DNA from: Spirodela intermedia
Lineage: Eukaryota; Streptophyta; Magnoliopsida; Alismatales; Araceae
Assembly: GCA_902729315.2 (NCBI GenBank)
Contig: LR746278.1
Span: 2,501 to 66,500, forward strand
Reading direction: 5' to 3'
Length of the DNA stretch: 64,000 bases
In this document: positions 31,444-43,489 of the stretch, one piece after another
Layout: the number at the start of each line of letters is the position of its first letter
Position numbering within the stretch: position 1 is the first letter of the stretch
Notes under the pieces: generated by a model
Database searches by the model: none
What the model was told of the DNA's origin: nothing
Seen by the model: the letters and a program-made list of their open reading frames with translations, nothing else
Program-made: the position numbers and the translations under genes

Positions 31444-34250
31444 AGTTTCGCACATCTCCCTCTCTCTCTCTCACTCAGAGATGAACTTCCCGTCGTTGTC
31501 ATCTGGTGGGGTGTCGTTAGTGCAGTGAGCTTTTATCCATGTGGCTAGTATTTTCATTTTTCATGTGTTAATTCCACTCCACCATACTTCAGCCTCGTGA
31601 TGCTATTGCCTCTTCTGCCTGAATATGCCTTCACATTAGTTCATGATTGAGTGCCTGACAAACTTCTGGAACATAACCCATTAGGACAGTGTAATTCGTC
31701 GGACTGCAAAGTCTTATTTATGCTCATGGAAGAACTAAATTCCTGATACCATACTCTTTTCAGTGTTAAAACAGCTTCTTCTGTGAGATTAAAAATGAAG
31801 GTAACCTATACATTTTAATTCCCCTTGTTAAGTTTACATTCTTGATCAATTTTTGTCCCTTTTTTCATCAACATCAGGTTGGTGATAATTTTATAGATTG
31901 GGAGGTACATTAGTTCGTGCCATCATATATGGATTTAAAACTTCTATTCTTATTTTACAAGCTACCATCGGTCTCATAGATCCTGACATTTATGAACGCT
32001 CGACTTTATTAATCTGTGTCGATACTTTATTTATGCTTACAATTTCTCAGCATGTCGAGAGCCTAACAGCCGCACATTAGGTCTATGCGTTACGTTAATG
32101 TTATTAGATTCACCTTGACCGTTGGGCGACATACCTCTGGCCGTTCTTGTATGAGATATCATAAAGTTTGTTCAGTGGACTAATATGCAGCATGAGCCAG
32201 AATAGATAACTTCCCTTCCCTACTTGCCCAGATACCAGTAAGGCAACGAAATCAAGCAACTTTAAAGTTGGTTTCCACACAATAGATAAAATGAAGGAAC
32301 ACTGTTCCTGAGAAAGTGTGATGTTATGAAAAAATATATTTCTTCTGTGACTTGAGCCAGAAAACCTCAACCAATTGAAGAAAAGCGTATGACTGATTAT
32401 TAATTGTGAACATTTTAACTGACCTATTTCCATATTCACTCTTCCTGCGAGAGTTTCGCATTTTCTTGATCAGGTGGAGCATTTTAACGTCTCGTCTTCC
32501 GTGGCAGATCATTCTCCTGAAACTGTTGTTATTTGTACCCTTACGGATGGAAAAAGTTTCTGTTGTGATTCACTCATTCATTCAAGCTCCACTCATCTTG
32601 AAAAATAAGAAGTAGCATGGAGCGAAATGATAGGGTCAATCTTCCTCCTCTGGGAGTATTTTTGTCCCTCAAATCCTCAGATTTTGCCCATGTTTGGCTT
32701 TAAGATTCTCAGTTATATACAGGACAATAGTGCACAAACATCATCGTAATCTCGCAGCCCGAGATACATCACTAACCCGAAGTTAATTTGAGTTTTAAAT
32801 AATTACCACTTTCAATCTAGAATAATTATCATGTGCAACAAAATTATTGCGTCTTCATGGTTTATAACCTCTATGCCTGACTTTTCTGGTGAATTCAGGA
32901 GTTGTTCACATTTTATTAGAATGCAGCATTAGTATTGCAGCACATTTTCTTTACCTTGTTTCCCTACGGCTGTTTACCGCCTCCTTCCTCTCTATCTTCT
33001 TATGTGTCCATTTCCTTCGCTTACTACTTCCTCTTCTTTTCTCCTCCTAAGGAAACACTGAAGAGCTACAACACTGGAGGTCCGATGTTAGAGTCTGGTC
33101 CCACTCAGAGCTGTATCTCCTCGTGAGATGCAATTAAATTCCCCACCACCAAACTACACGTTAGTCAAACAAAAACACGGACAGAACAGAACACATCACA
33201 ATACGCAATAGTGCATGTGGAAAACCTCAACCTGGAGAAAAATCAAGAAAGAAAGAATATACATTTCACAAATTGGAACTCAGAGTTCATCATGCCCAAA
33301 CACTGGCTCCTTCACGCGAACACCACACCACCTTGACGCCTGTGTTTTCTCCACATGCTATCCCCTTTCACCCCTGGCTCCTTGTGGAGATCGACCCACA
33401 GATATCTCTAAGTGGAGGCCAATATTGACTTCACCCATTTTACATAGAAAAAATACAAGTCACAATGCGGATATTTGATTATTTCTTTCCAGTTTCGCTT
33501 TGAAGTTAAAGGCAGTGGTATGATTTAACCAGAGTTATAAGTGCGGAACTGTAATGTCTTGATCTCTCTAACCCATCCAACTACCCGAGTAATTTCCATC
33601 CTATTGTGATGGACAATTGAGCATTTCCTTACATTAATACTAATAAAGTGAACATTTGTACGACTGAGACCAGAATTTAAGTGCGTGTAAGATTTAAAGA
33701 ACACTTGAGGATAGCCGGATGTTCCATGGACTCAAAACTTCTTGAAATGCACAAAAGTCAAAATTTCCGGAAGTATAGGACCATACTTCAGGAAATTCTG
33801 AGCCAAAAGTTGGTTTTATTTTAAAATGCTTTTGCTGCTCTTTTGGCTGTAGAGAGTTAGGCGTCAATGCTTTAGTTTAACGGAAGTCTTGAGTGATGTT
33901 ACTTTTTCTCACAATGTGGACACTTGTTTGTAGTAGCTTTTTTTTTGTCAATCTTTCAATGTTGATTGCTGACTTCTAGTGATTTGCTGTGTATTGACTT
34001 GGCAGTTCTTCTGTGAACTCGAGCCTAGCTCTAATTGACTGGGGTCCTAGCTCTATGATGAGGCTCCTGGTTCATAAACATATAAATTTTACGGTTATCT
34101 TCTTGACTTGGAAAAAAATGGTTTAAACTTATCCTAACATAAACACTAAATTCTCCGTTCCCTCCCAATCCCCCCACCCACCAAGTGCTTTCTTTCTCTC
34201 TCGGTCTCTTCGTCTCCATCAGCCTCTCTTTCTCTCTTTACATATGTAAC
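31444..34250. other. Intergenic DNA downstream of the glycosylase
   Basis: The 3' UTR of the glycosylase begins with a CT-rich stretch (~31456-31472). The remaining ~2.7 kb is AT-moderate with only short ORFs. I recognised no gene, LTR or repeat boundary. A poly-C run lies at ~34255-34266. Confidence 0.5.
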
Positions 34251-34289
34251 TCTGCCCCCCCCCCCACAGGGGAGTGAGTGGACTTTAGA

Positions 34290-34740
34290 GGTACGTGATA
34301 AATCGGCGAATCCACTACCCTTTTCCAGATACAAAGAAGTTACCATAAGACTCAATAGAATTCGATCAATTCTTTTTTCTATCCTTATTTTGGAGAAATG
34401 AACCAAGAATTCGCTTTCGTCATCATCAATCGAATCACTGTTCGCGACCCAGGATCCTATTTTATCATCAATCCAATCACCTTTCGCGTTTTTTCTTTTT
34501 CCTATCTTGAATTGTTCATTGAATAAGCATTCTCAATATTATGCTTCGAAGAGGACTCAAGCCTCCACGCTCTTTAGCACGAGATTTTGAGTCTCGAGTG
34601 TCTACCATTTTTCTATTATTTCTAGGCATAGAGAGAGAGAGAGAGAAGATACCCGCTCGGTATCTATTATTTGTGTTCTGGGATCTACATTCCGATTCTT
34701 CCTACACGGCGATAAGGGGGTTTTTATGATCCGATAATTC
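34290..34740 (-). other. Plastid-derived DNA (NUPT) with a trnL-CAA neighbourhood
   Basis: The segment resembles the plastid inverted-repeat region around trnL-CAA. It contains the tRNA remnant (34542-34627), the typical 3' flank CATAATATTGAGAATGC read on the minus strand, and plastid spacer-like sequence either side, including CCCGCTCGGTATCTATTA-type spacer. Boundaries are approximate. Point differences and indels show it is an old nuclear copy. Confidence 0.7.
34542..34627 (-). pseudogene. Plastid-type tRNA-Leu(CAA) pseudogene
   Basis: Read on the minus strand it contains GACTCAAAATCTCGTGCTAA (anticodon arm and variable region), GAGCGTGGAGGCTTGAGTCC (T arm) and the 3' acceptor strand. The T loop has changed from the expected GGTTCGAGTCC, and the 5' acceptor/D-arm has insertions and substitutions, so it should not fold into a functional tRNA. 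Confidence 0.85.
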
Positions 34741-34743
34741 AAA

Positions 34744-36890
34744 TGTTCTGGCTATTCTAGATTTTCTTGAAAAAAGACCTTGTGGCGCTCGGTACCAAAC
34801 ATGTATTAACCATCTCTCCAAGTATGTGTCCGGATTTCTCAAACAAATAAAAAACTTATTGGCGCCCCCAGCGAGGTGTTTGTGTTTTCTAGTTAGACGT
34901 AACTATAATGAGAGCTTGATAATCAACATTAAATATTTTTTAGTGTGAGTAAAATTGGAAATTTAAAACATGCTATGAGAGAAAATTTAAGATGTCTAAA
35001 CTAATAATGTTTTGTTTATGTAATTCATGAATTTATTTAAATTATTAGTACCAATAATAACCTACATTATTTCTTTAAAATTATAATTATATATTAAATA
35101 ACTACTTTTCATTCCATTATTTGATTATTTTGTGTGACAAAAAAATGGCTATAATCAACTAATAAAAGAAGTTGTAGGTTTGAATGAGGTTACATGAAAA
35201 ATGAAGAGGGGTGAATTAGGCTTTTTTGAGTTTACTTCTAAATTCAAGTTGACTATCAATTTGTAGAACTAAAAATTATAGCATTTCTGCCTACATGACG
35301 AACTTCACTTTTGATGATCACAGACAATAAGTTCAATATACTTGTTAGAACATTAGTTGAATACAAAAGCTTCATCTTCAATTAGCCTCACACTACATCT
35401 CATGGCTCTAGTCTACCTAGTATTTTCTTAAAACAATCCCTTCAGATTCATAACTCTATGGGACCAACTAGATTAGTGCCCACTTCACCTAACTCTAGAA
35501 TTATGGTTCTAATTAGGTTGAGTAGTACAATTATTCTATTACAAGAATAAAAAAATTAAATTCTCTTATATATGTGGCGTAAGGTTTATGTTCACATTAA
35601 TATGTGGTGGGTCTTATAAATGTGTGAGCTTCTTTTAAAGAGGAACTTGTTGAATAGTTAACATAGACTATGAAAATGAGTTGCCAGATTGTTAAATCTT
35701 CGTATGAGGCACTAGGGAGGGTAATCCTTGGAGTATTTTTCACTTCATTTTTGTCCCTCTAGTAGTAAAAAATAACCACCCCAATGATTAGTCATGTTTC
35801 CAAATGACTAGTTGTGAGTACTATATAAATTTGTCTTATTCTCATTTCTCCCATCATGGGGCTCCCTAATTCTACATGTTCTCTTCACAAGTCATCTCAT
35901 TCCTTGTAGGAAAGTAAAAAATAAAAAAACATTAAAAACATCAGCCATGAAGTTTTACCAACTTTTCTACAACTTAAATTCACGTATTGACACTATATGC
36001 AAAGCTCATGTATATTCAAATAATTTAGTGACGTGATATTATCATGTTACCCCTTGATACACTTTCCTCAAAATTGGTTCATAGCCTCTAATTGGCTCAT
36101 GTTACCCCTCCGTAAGAGTTATCTTTTCTTCACATAAGATGAATAGAGTCACTCCCATAAGGGCAAATTGATCATTTCTCAAACCAATTAAGTTGATCAC
36201 TTTCCACAAAAGAAATTGAATTAATAAAACTTTCAGGACTAAATGGTTTATGAGTTTTTCATGTGTGTAGAGTCTAGTCTTATAAATGTATGATTATCAA
36301 TTTACTTTAACACAATGACTTTCTCTCTTAGTGAAAACTCATTTAATTAAGTTTTATATACATGAGCCAACTCTCTTCTTCTAAAATCAAAAATAACATA
36401 ATGGGTCATGCAATCAGACTCAAAATCTTAGAGATTTTTTAACAAATATTTTTCCAATTTTTTAATAAACTTTTGATAATATTTTTTGTATTTTTTCAAT
36501 TTCAAACCTATAAATCCTTGAAAAGCAAACACTATATATAGGTGCCTTTCTTTTCAAAATCGTTATAATTTTTTTGAAAATTCATGCTCTTAATCCATTG
36601 TATTTATCATGGATAGAAGAGATGAAGAAAATATACTGAAATAAATCCATTTTTTTCTACAGGCTCTAAAAAAATAAAAGACCACCATGATTGTTGAAGA
36701 AAGAAATGTCACTACAAATAATATTATTGAGTTTTTCAACTTGAATCAGAGTCAAAAGTTGAGAAGGTAGATAACGGAAAAACTTTTTAGTTGAGTAGCT
36801 AAGTTAATGATGTAAAACAGATTTGCAGAAAATATGAAAGGCCCAAAGTTATTGTTCAGCAGAACTAAAATGATCGTGATGAACGTCAGT
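34744..36890. other. AT-rich DNA, no gene seen
   Basis: About 2.1 kb of AT-rich sequence with no sustained ORF. TTGGCGCCCCCAGCGAG near 34860 loosely resembles a retrotransposon primer-binding site, but no LTR pair was found, so an element is not called. Confidence 0.5.
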
Positions 36891-37058
36891 TGACGATCAT
36901 CGGGGGCCAAATCGGGATCAGCGAACACGTGTTGTTGCCAGCTTTCATTGCCTCCTTGAGATGCCACGCTGCAGACGGCCATCTCCCTTCGACCGCCTCC
37001 TCTTCGCTTCTCGCTTGCGGCTGCCCCTGTCTGAAGGCATTGTCTGAAAGACTTGCCG

Positions 37059-37877
37059 ATGGCTCGTGGAAGGAAGACAGTAGCAGGTGTGCCGGCGCTC
37101 GTCTTTCTGCTGCCGCTGCTGCCTCTGTCGTTGTCATTCCTCGTCACATGTACCTCCATGATGAAAGACGCCACCGAGGATCCACAGCCCAAGATTTTAG
37201 ATGGCGTGGAGGAAGGCAAGGAGAGGGTTATGTTGCGGGCTGATTGGACTCGGGACATGATCTCTAGGTGAGTAGATTATCAGCACAATTTCTTCTCGCC
37301 GGGCCTTGTTCAGTGCCCGTGATTGGTTTCTGAAACTTAGCTTGCATCGCTGACTGCAACGACCGAGTTACGGGAAATTTGTTGTGCTTCTTGCCGTGGG
37401 AGTAGGATCCTCGGTTGGTGGCGCGGTTACCCAGGGGAAGCTGCTGATCTGGGGACAGAAAATGCGGAGAAGATCGTCTATGAGGCCAACGATCACTGCG
37501 TCGACAGGGAATCAGGTGTTCACCACCACGGCAGTTGTTCCTGTCGTACCTTAGTTCTCTTGGTTCTGAAAGTAGCACCTACACATGGTTTGACACCTCT
37601 CGTTGCAGCGGCGACCCAGTTTGCTTCCGAGCAGATGGGGCACGCCGAGGACGCGGCCCGGTATGTCTCGGCGAAGGTGTCCGAGAGGGCGGACCGGAGC
37701 AGGGAGGCGTTGGAGGCGGCGTACCGGGAGGCCATGGAAAAGGAGGTTGAGGCCTACAAGACCGCTACGGAGACGCTGACGGAGGCGGCGAAGGTAATCT
37801 ACGAGGAGGCCAAAGAGAGGATGTCGCGGGCGACTGGTGATCTTGGTGCCGAGATGCTCAAGGAGGCGGAGTTATGA
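37059..37877 (+). CDS. Small secreted LEA-like protein (three exons)
   Basis: The model is 37059-37267, 37406-37515 and 37609-37877, with GT/AG introns and matching phases (2, 1), giving 195 aa. Residues ~1-31 form a signal peptide or anchor: basic MARGRK, then a hydrophobic VFLLPLLPLSLSFLV core. Exon 3 encodes an Ala/Glu/Lys/Arg-rich amphipathic stretch with repeats of the type AEDAARYVSAKVSERADRSR, AYREAMEKEVEAYKTATETL and AAKVIYEEAKERMS, typical of group 3/LEA_4 proteins that are disordered in water and helical on drying. Entry to the secretory path would be unusual for that group but is known for some plant members. Exon 2 was placed by phase only and is the least certain part. The GC-rich exons sit in AT-rich surroundings. 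Confidence 0.7.
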
Positions 37878-40100
37878 CCAAGGGAGGAAGTGCGCACCAA
37901 GTAATATGTACCAAGCTTCCTGCCACGGGTGTACTTGTTCCTCTCACGTTTGCTCCGATCAATCTCCTTTCTTCTTGAGTTTGGCGTGGAGTGGATCCTT
38001 CCTTTTCTTCCCTCCATTGACGTCTGGCGCGGTGTCTGCTGCATCTGATTCTTCCGCCATTGCCCAGTGGCGTCTTTACCTCTTTATGGTGACATACATT
38101 TTAGGGCGTGGTTCTCCTTAGGAACGTAACATATGCCATCAGGTCGGCCATCACGTCACCCAGTTACAAACGTCGGGGCTGCGAAAGCGTGGTGACACCT
38201 AATGGGCAATCTGCAGGCTAAGTTACTTACCGCACATTAGAAATATAAGATTATGGTCTTGGGCTCTCCAGCTCGCTTTGTACGTACGCCCTCATCATGG
38301 AGGATCCCGGTTCCATTCACAGAACATCGTTCCATGCGTAGGTCGGTGTGGCAGTTTGTCCGATGCGCACTGCACGCCGAGTTGGCGCAGGACAGCACGT
38401 CGCGGTATGCACAGAAGAGCACCGTGCACGCGGCAGCGCGTTGTCGTACAATGGAGCACGGTGTTAGCCACACAAGCAGGCGCAGACATGCGCGGCACGG
38501 GGAGAGCTGAGCGCCAACAAGCACGGGTCCACGTAACGGACGCGCGTAAGGCGAACTGGCGCGAGAGTGCGCCAGCTAGCGAGAACATGTGTAAGCCCAG
38601 TGGACGTAACACAGAGAACGGCAACGAACTGTCCCGCCTACCCTGCTCTCTCCCAATAAATAGAGGAACCCCTGGCAATGTCCAAAGTAGTGAGCACGCA
38701 TGCTCGAGTCTTCCCTCTCCTTGCTTATAGTTGTGAAGCATACTTTCCCTGTGTTGCTAATTGGCGTTGAGGAAACGTCCAAAGCCACACTTTACTTCGG
38801 AGTCAGCTCAACGCCAACCATGTTTCAGCAGGTGAATACGAGAGCAGGCTGATCAAGCGTCTACACTCCAAATTTATGAAAAGATTTGCAAAAATCGAAA
38901 CTCCCTCCCCAAGACCACATCTGCTCCTCGTCTGGTGTGGGAAGGGGGAATAAGAAGAAGAGAGAACCGAAGTCAAATAGAGGCCAACTGGAGGCATCTC
39001 ATAGATGGAGAAGAGATCAGTCCGACAGTCGGCAAAAGCGACTGTCCTCCGCGACTCCAGACGTCACTCAAATTTGGCACACGCCGATTAGAGATTAGTC
39101 GGCACCAGGAGATCTACCAGCCTGCTGCCCACACACGGATGACAGTTTACTACTTTTCTGTAGAAGGCTTTTGTTGTACGCTGCGACTCCGGTCTCGTCA
39201 GTCTTGATCTGAGTGCGGACAACATCTTGGTTGATTAAGGAAAGAGATCATTGGGATTAGAATTAGAAGAGTGAGAAGGATCAAAGCCAAATTAGAAGAG
39301 AAGCTAGTGCTTGGGAGCAGTGTCTAAAAAGGATCCAACCGTGCACTTCCAGGTGACTAGGAGTGCGGCTGGGTGTTTGAGGAAGGCTTCTCTCTTTGAT
39401 GCCGGATAGGGGGGACAGCCGTAAGCGGCTAGTTTTAGGGCAGAAGGCACTATTTTGCCTATTTACATAGTAGGCACCCTCTTTAGGTAAGGCATATTCT
39501 CTAAACGCACAAAGCGCCATTCCAATGGGGCTCATCTTCCGACATAGAGTACGATGGAAGTACGATTACGTCCCCATGCAATGATTCATTATTTTCGTCT
39601 CATGAACCCAAGGCGATGTTCCCAGGCATTAAAACTCGACCGATTCAAGTATTCACAAAAATCTCTTTCCTCCGAGAGTGGGCAGAGCTAGGAGAGGATG
39701 GGACCATGTTGTGGGAAAAATTGAAGCACGGAAGAAGCTGTGAAGATGGTGTAACCGCTATAAGATGCTCACCCTGGTCGCTGCTGGATAAATAAGGCAT
39801 TAAGTAACGAAGGCAGATGGAATGCTCGGCGTGATAAGCCCTGTTATTATTGACAGCTCAAATTAGTGGGCCTTTACAGCAGCGCAAGAGAGAGGGGAGG
39901 GAGTAAATTATAATGGATCCCCATCCATTATAATAGACTCAAATCTGTTACAATGGATCTACATCCGTTATAACCTCTCTCTTTCTCTCTGTCTGCTTTG
40001 TCCTTCTCTTTCTCATGTTCCTCCATTTAAAGGGGAGGAAAGTTGTAAGAGGTGGTGTGGACGTGATGAAGTTAAGCTTAGTGAGTGAACAAGAGGGTAG
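37878..40100. other. Intergenic DNA, possible LTR-like remnants
   Basis: Includes a GC-richer block (~38240-38640) and an AATAAATAGAGG box near 38648 that could belong to a promoter or LTR. A TTATAATGGAT-type motif repeats in both orientations at ~39910-39975. No terminal repeat pair or coding domain was found, so no element is called. Confidence 0.4.
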
Positions 40101-40105
40101 GGTTC
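40101..40105. repeat. Target-site duplication of the chromovirus, left (GGTTC)
   Basis: GGTTC immediately precedes the 5' LTR and recurs at 49269-49273. Confidence 0.85.
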
Positions 40106-40433
40106 TGAGGGGCTACTCATATTACCTAGGCCACCACGGAGGAAAAGGAGTTGATCATGGAACACTGGTGACGATTTGGTCAACCAACAATCTTTTCTGG
40201 TATAACAGACGGATCATGGGCCGTCCGCCCACCTACTAAAATAATAGAAATAATTAATCGAAGGAGTGTTTGTAGAAGGAGGCCCTCTCAATTCTCTACC
40301 TTGTATTCTTCCTTGTCCTTATCGTGTGCCTTTGTTCTCTCCTAAGTCCAAAACCAACTTGTCAGTTCGAAATTCAGCTCAATATGAGTTACAATTGATT
40401 TTCCATCATTTTGTTTTATTTGGGCCTCTACCA
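40106..40433 (+). repeat. Chromovirus 5' LTR
   Basis: Starts TGAGGGGCTAC, ends CTACCA just before the primer-binding site. It aligns with 48915-49268 through shared blocks such as CACCAC.GAGGAAAA, CTCTCAATTCTCT and CAATATGAGTTA. Confidence 0.85.
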
Positions 40434-43300
40434 TACTGGTATCAGAGCAATACCTCCTAAGACAAGTGATGTAAGAATAGAATTTTTTGAACGTGAACCG
40501 AAGGAAATTTGTTAGAATTTTCAGCATAATATAACTACTTTTTTTGGCTAGCAATGAAGAAAACCAGGATGAGATTCAGCAATTAAACAATAGCTTAGAG
40601 TTATTCTCCAAACCTTGGAGTACATCTATCCACAATCTGTCTCTTCTTCACAAAGAGACCTTGTTGAAGACCACTTACCTGGAGAATGCAATCAAGATTT
40701 GTAAACACATTAATCAAATTGATGTTGAAGATGAAATATTTTCCTACGAGCTTTGTCAATTGAAAACTACCACATCATTACCTCAATCTCCATTTAATGA
40801 CCCATGACAAGGAGGGAGCAAGGTTAAAAAATGTCCATTTTTAATGGTGAAGATTTCAAAGGATTAATTTTTAGGGTAGAGATATACTTCTCTATGTTCC
40901 AACCCTCAAAAGATATAAGCTTTGAACAATAGGGTTTAATGGGTGCATACCTGAGAACCATTTCAGAATTGGGGGGAATGAAGACATATTTTACTCTGAT
41001 GTTTTACTGTCCATTAAATCGCATTATTTTGACAGAAATCTGTAGAAAGTAGACAGTGGGGATCAATAGTTGAAAATTTAGAGGAGTTTGAGTTAATGGC
41101 AACAATCATTGGGGATCTTCTGGAATGTATATTTGAGAATAAAATTCTCTAAAGAATAAGAGAAGACAAGGCCAAGGTGCTATTTGTTTGAGCCAATTGG
41201 GTTGATGACTATAATGAAAACTTCCCAGAAGGTAGAAATGAAAAACAACAAAATCAAGCATCTCAATAATTTGCATAAAAACCAAGATTCAAAATTCTCA
41301 AAAAATTTGGCCAATGATTACGGGTTCTACAAGAGGAAAGGACTGAATTTTTTTTATCCAAGAATTAGAGATAATAGAAATCCAAGCATAGAAGGTTAAT
41401 TCAATATCAGAAGTTCAATCACTAAAAGAAAGAGGCTCAATCTCATAGTCATCGAGATTTAGTCATGACTAGTGCAAGAACTTTGTTTTCATGTAATGAA
41501 TTTTTTTTCCTAAGACGTAAATGCTGCAAGGAATTAAAAAATTTAATTTTCAAGGATGAACTTAAAAATGAATGATCTGGAAATCCCACCAACAATGTAA
41601 TTATAGAAGAAGCAAAGTGTCTCTCACTTCAATTGCAGATGAATCTCCTTAGAGAGATCTCAAATTTCAATGAAACATTGCCAGTTTAACAGTCATTATG
41701 CTCATCAATATTGGAGCAACTCATGATTTCATTTTTCAAGCCAACTCAAAATGAGCTACATTAAAGCCATAATCTCCAGGGGCTGTAGGGAAAATATCCT
41801 TCAGATATCTATCCAAAGTAACAAAAGGAAAAGGTAATTTACATTATATCATTGGACAGTTCAACAGTTGACATCTCTGACTCAAAACATTGATTGTGGA
41901 GTAAATGCTTTGTCACCTTTCAAGATGATATTACCCTTCCACTAGAGCATGAAGTAAAGTATACTATTTTATTGAAAGACAATATCTAGGACATCAAAAT
42001 AGGACCATTTTGGTATCCATATTTTCAAAAATGAAAAATGAAAAATTACTGAATGAAATGATTAAGGTTGGAGCAAGTCAAAATTTTAATAGTCCGTATC
42101 AGTCCAATGCTACTTGTAAAGAAGAAAGAGAAGTCATTGAGATTATGTGTTGATTACCACACTCTTAATAAAGCCATGATCTTTGACAAGTTTTCAATTT
42201 TGACCATAAAAGAATTACTTGATGAATTATAGAGTGCAGTTATATTTTTCAATTTATATTTATGATCAAGGTATCATCAAATTCTCATTAGAAAGGAAGA
42301 TATGCACAAGACTTTTTGAAGGTATGAAAGACATTGCGAGTTTCTCATAATTTTATTTAGTTTGTCAAATGTCCTACCTTACTTCAAGCTCTTATGAACT
42401 AGATATTCAAGAAATTTCTGTGCAAATTTGTGTGTTTTTTTTAACAAAAAGTGTCTTGGGGGAGGCAAAGATTGCATACTTGGGTCATTTGGTTTCTAAT
42501 GACAAGGTGATAGTCAACATTGACAAGGTAAAAGCTATCATATTATGGCCTTCCATAACAAAGCTAAAGGAGTTTCATGGGTTCCTCAAGCTGACATGCT
42601 ATTATTAGCATTTCTTCAAAGGAAATGGATTCAAAACGTAGCCTTTGACTCAAAACGAAGAAAAACTATTTAAAGATAAATCATAAATTGTAAATAAAAG
42701 CTTTCAAAATTTGTTAGATGTATTTTTTTCATCACCATACAAAAAGTGATCAGATTTAGAAATATAAACATTGATTCAAATCATGGTCCTTCCCAATGTC
42801 ATGAAAAACATCAAAATAAAAGTTCTAGTGTCATTCACTCTCATCAAATATAAATGCATTTGACTAAAATTTAGAAGTAGACTTACTCTTTCACCTAGTG
42901 AAGACTTATCTCACCACATCACTGATACTAGCCCTATAATTTTTTTGTAAGCTTTTGAACTCAAAGCAAATGACTCAAGTAGGGGAGTAGGGGTGGTGTT
43001 AATCCAAAATAGGCTACCCATAATATTTTTTAGTCAAGCTCTTTGTTCCAAAAAAAAGTACAAAATGACTTACAAGTGAGACTTGATGACAATAGCTTAG
43101 TTCAATAACTTTTATGATTTATGTGATATGAATATATTTTTAATTTTTAATCTATGTGCTAACATGATTAGCTAAGGTTTAAAGTATTAAAAATCATCTT
43201 ATAATAGATAGAAAATTGATAATGAAGTTAAAGTTAGAAAATAGATTATTTTTAGCATTTTTACAGAATTTATGAGAATTTTGTAGCTATTTTCTACAAA

Positions 43301-43305
43301 TTTAT
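43301..43305. repeat. Target-site duplication of the nested copia element, left (TTTAT)
   Basis: TTTAT precedes the copia 5' LTR and recurs at 46363-46367. Confidence 0.8.
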
Positions 43306-43489
43306 TATTAGAATAGGCCCACTAAGTCCACCAAGCCCATTTTAGACTTATTCTCTCCACGTCCTTATTTTTCTTTTACTATTTTTACTTCTCCTTCTCT
43401 CTCTCTTTCTTCCCTTTTTCGATATAACCTCATATACTCCTCTTCTTCAAAATATAAATTCTAGGGTTTTTCTTTTTCTCTTGTCAACA
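43306..43489 (+). repeat. Copia 5' LTR
   Basis: 184 bp, pairs with 46180-46362; the first dinucleotide has decayed from TG to TA. Confidence 0.88.

Noticed and set aside
34850-34880. Retrotransposon primer-binding site TTGGCGCCCCC
   Set aside because: No paired LTR or polyprotein nearby; a short chance match cannot be excluded.
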